In this document: positions 41,143-44,822 of the stretch, in pieces
How the letters are laid out: every line of letters begins with the position of its first letter
How positions within the stretch are numbered: position 1 is the stretch's first letter
Assembly (NCBI GenBank): GCA_964568735.1
Contig: CAZMRF010000041.1
Coordinates: 1 to 44,822 of the forward strand
Length of the DNA stretch: 44,822 nucleotides
Source of the DNA: CAZMRF01 sp964568735
Lineage (GTDB): Bacteria; Acidobacteriota; Polarisedimenticolia; JACPZX01
Direction: 5' to 3'
The notes under the pieces: generated by a model
Seen by the model: the letters and a program-made list of their open reading frames with translations, nothing else
Told to the model about the DNA's origin: nothing
Database searches by the model: none
Program-made: the position numbers and the translations under genes

Positions 41143-42059
41143 GATCGCATCGCTCCCTGACTTGGCGGACGCTCGAAGATCTCGCACGCCTCAAAGAAGA
41201 ACGCCAGGATGGCGAGTGTGGCTGCTTGGTGTGAAGGACTTGCTAGGCCGTCCCCAGAGATGAAAATCTGGAGGTTCACGAAAATGTCGTCGGGCGGTAG
41301 TCCTTCTGCCCGGAGGTTGGAGTACGTCAGCTTGAAGGCTGCGGCGACTCGATCGTATCGGGTCTGATCTGCCAAACCGCGAAGGTATTTCTTGACGACC
41401 TCAGCTCGGGTCATTCCGGCTTTGAGGAGGGTTGCCGCGGGCTCAGACAATTGATTGTATTGCAACTTTGAGGCAGGAACGGGCCGAACGTCTGTAGTGA
41501 GTGGCTCGGGCTGGAGCGCGATATGCTCTAAGAGCCGCTGCACGTCTTCGATACCGACGGCAACAAGCTCTCTCGTACCCGGCGCTGGGCCGAGTAGTGT
41601 TTCAATGTCTCTCGGCGAGAGTCGCTTGAACTCACTCAAGAGTCCTGTCAGGCCCCATTGGAGTGCCTTGATGGGCGCGTGCGTCTTGCTCAGATCGAGG
41701 AGGAGCTTCAAGACGTCTGAAGGTAGGCCATCCGGATCGTTATGCACGAAGATCCACTCATCGAAGTACTCTCTCCAGTACGGCAGAGCATTCGTAAAGT
41801 CCTCGTTGACCTTCTTGATGCACTTAGAGAGAGGGGACATCTGCTTGGGCCCGAAGCACTGGAAGAGTTGTCGCTTGGACCGCAGATATCCGTCATTCTT
41901 GCGGTCTCCGTAAGTACCCCATGGTCTCACGCGGGTGAAATCCCCGTTGGGGTAGCGCAGCTCCATAAGCGTCGAAAAGAAACTTTGGAACGCCTCACCC
42001 GTCTCTCGATACTTGAGGCGAAAGTACATCTCGTAGTAGGCAGCTGTTATGGCTTCCAT
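41139..42059 (-). CDS. ABC-3C recognition/effector protein
   Basis: 306 residues from ATG 42059, which has GGGGAGG just upstream; the frame is open to 42242 but that extension is unlikely. The N-terminal half reads AYYEMYFRLKYRETGEAFQS, LMELRYPNGDFTRVRPWGTY, GDRKNDGYLRSKRQLFQCFG, and NALPYWREYFDEWIFVHN. This is the conserved N-terminal domain of the largest ABC-3C component, with the Asp and Lys residues of a nuclease-like (D...Q/K) core. The C-terminal half (TRAEVVKKYLRGLADQTRYD onwards) matches the ABC-3C C-terminal domain. It is the first gene of the four-gene operon. The N-terminal domain may be the toxin. Confidence 0.83.
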   Translation of the reverse strand: MEAITAAYYEMYFRLKYRETGEAFQSFFSTLMELRYPNGDFTRVRPWGTYGDRKNDGYLRSKRQLFQCFGPKQMSPLSKCIKKVNEDFTNALPYWREYFDEWIFVHNDPDGLPSDVLKLLLDLSKTHAPIKALQWGLTGLLSEFKRLSPRDIETLLGPAPGTRELVAVGIEDVQRLLEHIALQPEPLTTDVRPVPASKLQYNQLSEPAATLLKAGMTRAEVVKKYLRGLADQTRYDRVAAAFKLTYSNLRAEGLPPDDIFVNLQIFISGDGLASPSHQAATLAILAFFFEACEIFERPPSQGAMRS

Positions 42060-42970
42060 TGTCCTCCCCTCTCTCGCATCCGAGCCCTCTGTCGAAGCGG
42101 AGAAGGTTGAACACTCCGTGCGGAGGCGTAACATTGGCTTGCTGCCGAGACCGTAGCCGCGGTCACTGCGAGTGAGAGAGTACCATCGTCCAACCGGCGG
42201 ATGGTAGGCATGAGCGACTCCAGTTGATAGGAGAGCGGCCAACCCGAAGGTCCGGAACTCGACTCGTGCGTTCGATCATGAAGCTGGTGTCCTAGGCAGA
42301 AGTGCAGACAGAGACAAAGGACGCACTGGGAGATACGAGGAAAGTAGCTCCGTCACGATGAGCAAGGACACCGTGAGATCCTTCGATGGCGTCGCAGTAG
42401 GGGGGCGGCAGATCGGCTTCGAGTTGACGCATAGGACTCGGGAGGAGCAGACGCACATCAGCAGCGATGGGGGACGATCGCATCGATGGCGTTGGATGTG
42501 GGCAAGCGCGCCTGGTGGCCACTCTTGCGACCTGCCGGACAAGCTCTCGCCCGCTGCAGAGGTGCCGGAGAGACCTCTGGTTTTCGTGCTCACCTGGGGA
42601 ATTCTGCGCATGTGCCGAAGCTTCCTGTGTCGTGTGTCCCGCCGACAGATGATACGCCAGGATCGGGGCGGGTCCGACACGGGGCCTGGGGGCGAGTCCG
42701 GGCCCTGACAGCCATCTGAAAGGCGTCCGGATCCCCCGTTGGACGGCCTGGCAAGCCTATTGCTAGACTACGTGCCTGTAAGACATCGAATTCAGCCGGG
42801 CGGCCCCCGCTCTCCCTCGATTCAAACGCATTGGCCCTCGGGCGCTACCTGCGCCCCGGCCGGGGAGGGGAGTCGGCCGTCCGGATTACCGGGAGCCTGT
42901 CCCCGCCGGGGGCGGCTCACCCATCGCGGCCGTTCCAGGATCGGGGCGCGCCGCAGCGGAGGTCCGTCAG
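42060..42970. other. Non-coding gap between the ABC-3C operon and gdhA
   Basis: About 910 bases. The part next to 42060 should hold the promoter of the operon on the minus strand, but no convincing -35/-10 pair was found. Open frames exist on both strands between 42276 and 42720 (up to 134 codons); none has a recognisable domain or a good ribosome site. They could be decayed remains at the island edge. The G+C content rises again to the host level near 42.8 kb, before the gdhA ribosome site (GGAGG at about 42957). Confidence 0.5.
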
Positions 42971-44332
42971 ATGCACGCAGCCGTGAAGGCCCTCATGCAG
43001 GACGTGAAGGCCAAGAACCCCGTCGAGCCCGAGTTCCATCAGGCCGTCGAGGAGGTCGCCGAGTCCCTGGTGCCCGTCCTCGACAAGCACCCCGAGTACC
43101 GGAAGGCGCGGATCCTGGAGCGCATCGTCGAGCCGGAGCGCGTCGTGATGTTCCGCGTCCCCTGGGTCGACGACGAGGGTGAGGTCCAGATCAACCGGGG
43201 CTTCCGCATCGAGATGAACAGCGCCATCGGCCCCTACAAGGGCGGGCTGCGCTTCCATCCCTCGGTGACCCTCGGCATCCTCAAGTTCCTGGCCTTCGAG
43301 CAGGTCTTCAAGAACTCCCTGACGACGCTCCCCATGGGCGGCGGCAAGGGAGGGTCGGACTTCGACCCCAAGGGCAAGAGTGACAACGAGGTCATGCGCT
43401 TCTGCCAGAGCTTCATGACGGAGCTCTTCCGCCACATCGGCCCCAACACCGACGTCCCCGCGGGTGACATCGGCGTGGGCGGACGCGAGATCGGCTTCCT
43501 CTTCGGCCAGTACAAGAGGCTGGCGAACGAGTTCACCGGGGTGCTCACCGGCAAGGGGCTGAACTGGGGAGGCTCCCTCATACGTCCCGAGGCGACGGGC
43601 TACGGCTGCGTCTACTTCGCCGCCGAGATGCTCAAGACCCGGAACCAGTCCCTGGAAGGCAAGCGATGCCTCGTGTCGGGCAGCGGCAACGTGGCCCAGT
43701 ACACCGTCGAGAAGCTTCTCGATCTCGGCGCGAGAGCCCTCACCCTGTCGGACTCCAGCGGCTACATCTACGACGAGCAGGGGATCGACCGCGAGAAGCT
43801 GGCCTTCGTGATGGATCTCAAGAACCATCGCCGGGGCCGGATCAAGGAGTACTCCGACAAGTACCGCAGCGCGGTGTACACCCAGGTCAACTCCTCGATC
43901 GACCACAGCCCCATGTGGAACCACAAGGCCGACTGTGCCTTCCCGAGCGCGACGCAGAACGAGATCAACGGCAAGGACGCCCAGAACCTCGTCAAGAACG
44001 GCGTCACCGTCGTCTCCGAAGGCGCCAACATGCCGACGACGACCGAGGGGGTCAACGTCTTCCTCGAGTCGAAGATCCTCTTCGGGCCCGCCAAGGCCGC
44101 GAACGCGGGTGGTGTCGCCGTGTCGGGGCTGGAGATGGCGCAGAACAGCATGCGGTACGGCTGGACGCGCGAGGAAGTGGACAACAGGCTGAAGATGATC
44201 ATGAAGAACATCCACTCGGCCTGCACCTCGGCCTCCGAGCGCTTCGGAACGCCGGGCAACTACGTCAACGGGGCCAACATCGCGGGCTTCCTCAAGGTCG
44301 CCGACGCGATGATGGACCAGGGGATCGTCTAG
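42971..44332 (+). CDS. gdhA: Glutamate dehydrogenase, NADP-specific type
   Basis: This 453-residue hexameric enzyme makes glutamate from 2-oxoglutarate, ammonia and NAD(P)H. The conserved GdhA features are all present: FRVPWVDDEGEVQINRGFRI, GPYKGGLRFHPSV, LPMGGGKGGSDFDPKGKSD with the catalytic Lys, NTDVPAGDIGVGGREIGFLF, the nucleotide-binding VSGSGNVAQYTVEKL, and VVSEGANMPTTTEGV. The second half of the nucleotide fold (TLSDSSGYIYDEQGID) fits the NADP-type S50 I family. The length is normal. The ATG follows GGAGG by eight bases. It stands alone, with a strong hairpin after the stop. It is normal host sequence and marks the right edge of the island. Confidence 0.95.
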   Translation: MHAAVKALMQDVKAKNPVEPEFHQAVEEVAESLVPVLDKHPEYRKARILERIVEPERVVMFRVPWVDDEGEVQINRGFRIEMNSAIGPYKGGLRFHPSVTLGILKFLAFEQVFKNSLTTLPMGGGKGGSDFDPKGKSDNEVMRFCQSFMTELFRHIGPNTDVPAGDIGVGGREIGFLFGQYKRLANEFTGVLTGKGLNWGGSLIRPEATGYGCVYFAAEMLKTRNQSLEGKRCLVSGSGNVAQYTVEKLLDLGARALTLSDSSGYIYDEQGIDREKLAFVMDLKNHRRGRIKEYSDKYRSAVYTQVNSSIDHSPMWNHKADCAFPSATQNEINGKDAQNLVKNGVTVVSEGANMPTTTEGVNVFLESKILFGPAKAANAGGVAVSGLEMAQNSMRYGWTREEVDNRLKMIMKNIHSACTSASERFGTPGNYVNGANIAGFLKVADAMMDQGIV

Positions 44333-44410
44333 CGCCTCGCAACTGAAACGATGGTGAGTCCTGGGGCCCAGTTCGACCCCTCCCCTCGAGGGGTCCTGGC
44401 CCTGAAGATT

Positions 44411-44447
44411 CCCCGGCGGAGGAGCGAGCGACAATCCTCCGCCGGGG
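44411..44447 (+). terminator. Hairpin after gdhA
   Basis: A perfect 13-base-pair stem, ccccggcggagga (44411-44423) and its inverse (44435-44447), surrounds an 11-base loop. It lies about 80 bases after the gdhA stop and is very stable. No T-run follows, so it may end transcription with Rho or protect the 3' end. Confidence 0.6.
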
Positions 44448-44614
44448 GATTCGTGTCATCCAGCCCCTTCACATACTTTCGATTGTCAAAGACCGATTCC
44501 GGACAGCCCGCTTCGCGAGCGATGCGGCCCGGCGGCCCGCCTGATAGCGGGTCCCATTGTCGTGCTGTCAAACCAACTTCAAGGAGCGGCACCTTCGACG
44601 AGCCCTCCTCGCGA

Positions 44615-44745
44615 TCACATGGCCATCCCCGCCACACAGGTCTCCCCCACGTAGACCCGATAGCGAATCCCAGTCGTCTGCTTCAACTACGAGGTTGCTT
44701 CACCTACGCAGCCGCTCCCCCCACAAGGGTCTCCCCCTCGTAAAC
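44615..44745 (-). repeat. Two copies of a 42-base gene-end sequence
   Basis: On the minus strand 44745-44704 encodes VYEGETLVGGAAA plus stop, and 44656-44615 encodes VYVGETCVAGMAM plus stop. The two 42-base units have the same length, reading sense and stop position, and a period of 89 bases. The second copy has only a short open stretch before it (stop codon upstream), so it looks like a leftover end of a duplicated gene. Confidence 0.5.
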
Positions 44746-44820
44746 GAGAAATGGGTCCTGACCCTCCTCGACTCCGAACGACCAGACGAGGTCGTCCGGC
44801 GCCTCACCCGTGCAGCGCAT
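44704..44820 (-). CDS. Possible 3' end of a gene entering from the right
   Basis: On the minus strand a frame open from the window edge ends at 44704. Its last 38 residues include GEAPDDLVWSFGVEEGQDPF and the final LVYEGETLVGGAAA. Whether the ATG at 44820 is the start or an internal Met cannot be decided because the window ends there. The last 14 codons are repeated, imperfectly, 89 bases downstream (see the repeat entry). I cannot assign a family. No ribosome site can be checked. Confidence 0.3.
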   Translation of the reverse strand: MRCTGEAPDDLVWSFGVEEGQDPFLVYEGETLVGGAAA

Positions 44821-44822
44821 GA

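Larger units (their letters stand above)
44333..44822. other. Region after gdhA
   Basis: 490 bases up to the window edge. They hold the palindrome cccctcgagggg (44382-44393), the gdhA hairpin, the 42-base repeats and a possible partial gene end on the minus strand. A frame on the plus strand (44351-44743) is open but has no domain and no good ribosome site. Confidence 0.5.

Noticed and set aside
42276..42720. Open frames on both strands between the defence operon and gdhA
   Set aside because: No recognisable domain, poor ribosome sites and biased composition; treated as non-coding.

Overview
The window is a GC-rich (roughly two-thirds G+C by eye) bacterial chromosome fragment that starts and ends inside genes. 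The gene content suggests a Gram-negative, outer-membrane bacterium of an Acidobacteriota-like lineage. Pointers are a carboxypeptidase-regulatory plus TonB-plug segment fused to a VIT/VWA protein, a tricorn-type S41 protease, a lipoprotein sulfatase with TPRs, a Tat-exported TldD with its PmbA partner, and an M36 protease with PKD domains. The phylum assignment is an inference. No rRNA, tRNA, CRISPR array or transposase was recognised.

Layout. 1-3.2 kb: surface-glycan genes (3' part of a DegT/StrS aminotransferase, a WecA/MraY-like sugar-1-phosphate transferase, a GT4 glycosyltransferase), tightly overlapped. 3.3-5.2 kb: an ABC exporter. 5.6-6.2 kb: a DUF433 antitoxin followed by a truncated or chimeric DUF5615 toxin. 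6.3-12.9 kb: a lasso-peptide cluster with all core enzymes: nucleotidyltransferase, B2 leader peptidase, HPr-kinase-like kinase, PRMT-fold methyltransferase with a C-terminal PqqD-like domain, a small precursor gene at 10424-10597 (minus), lasso cyclase, and B1/PqqD. 13-22 kb: PHP-domain lipoprotein, PmbA, TldD, M36 metalloprotease, GST. 22-36.4 kb: VIT/VWA fusion, long-form GMP synthetase, tricorn-like protease, TerB-like protein, sulfatase-TPR lipoprotein, two unknown exported or anchored proteins. 36.5-42.1 kb: a visibly less GC-rich island with a four-gene operon, an ABC three-component (ABC-3C) conflict system (recognition/effector protein, MC6-like middle component, DUF2326-type ATPase) plus a helicase-nuclease. 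43-44.3 kb: NADP-type glutamate dehydrogenase.

Most interesting system: the lasso cluster. The precursor is 57 residues. Its leader matches the lasso recognition pattern (aromatic-x2-P-x-L-x3-G-x5-T) exactly, with Trp in the aromatic position. The predicted core GGTKSNSPDHGSNMMRR starts two residues after that Thr and has Asp at position 9, so a Gly1-Asp9 macrolactam ring is expected. Inferred order of work: B1 binds the leader, B2 cuts it off, and the cyclase closes the ring. The methyltransferase (with its own leader-binding-like domain), the kinase and the nucleotidyltransferase would be three tailoring enzymes, and the ABC protein at 3.3-5.2 kb is a candidate exporter. The methyltransferase-PqqD fusion and the combination of three tailoring enzymes are the features I would examine first. 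The second system of note is the ABC-3C/helicase-nuclease operon.
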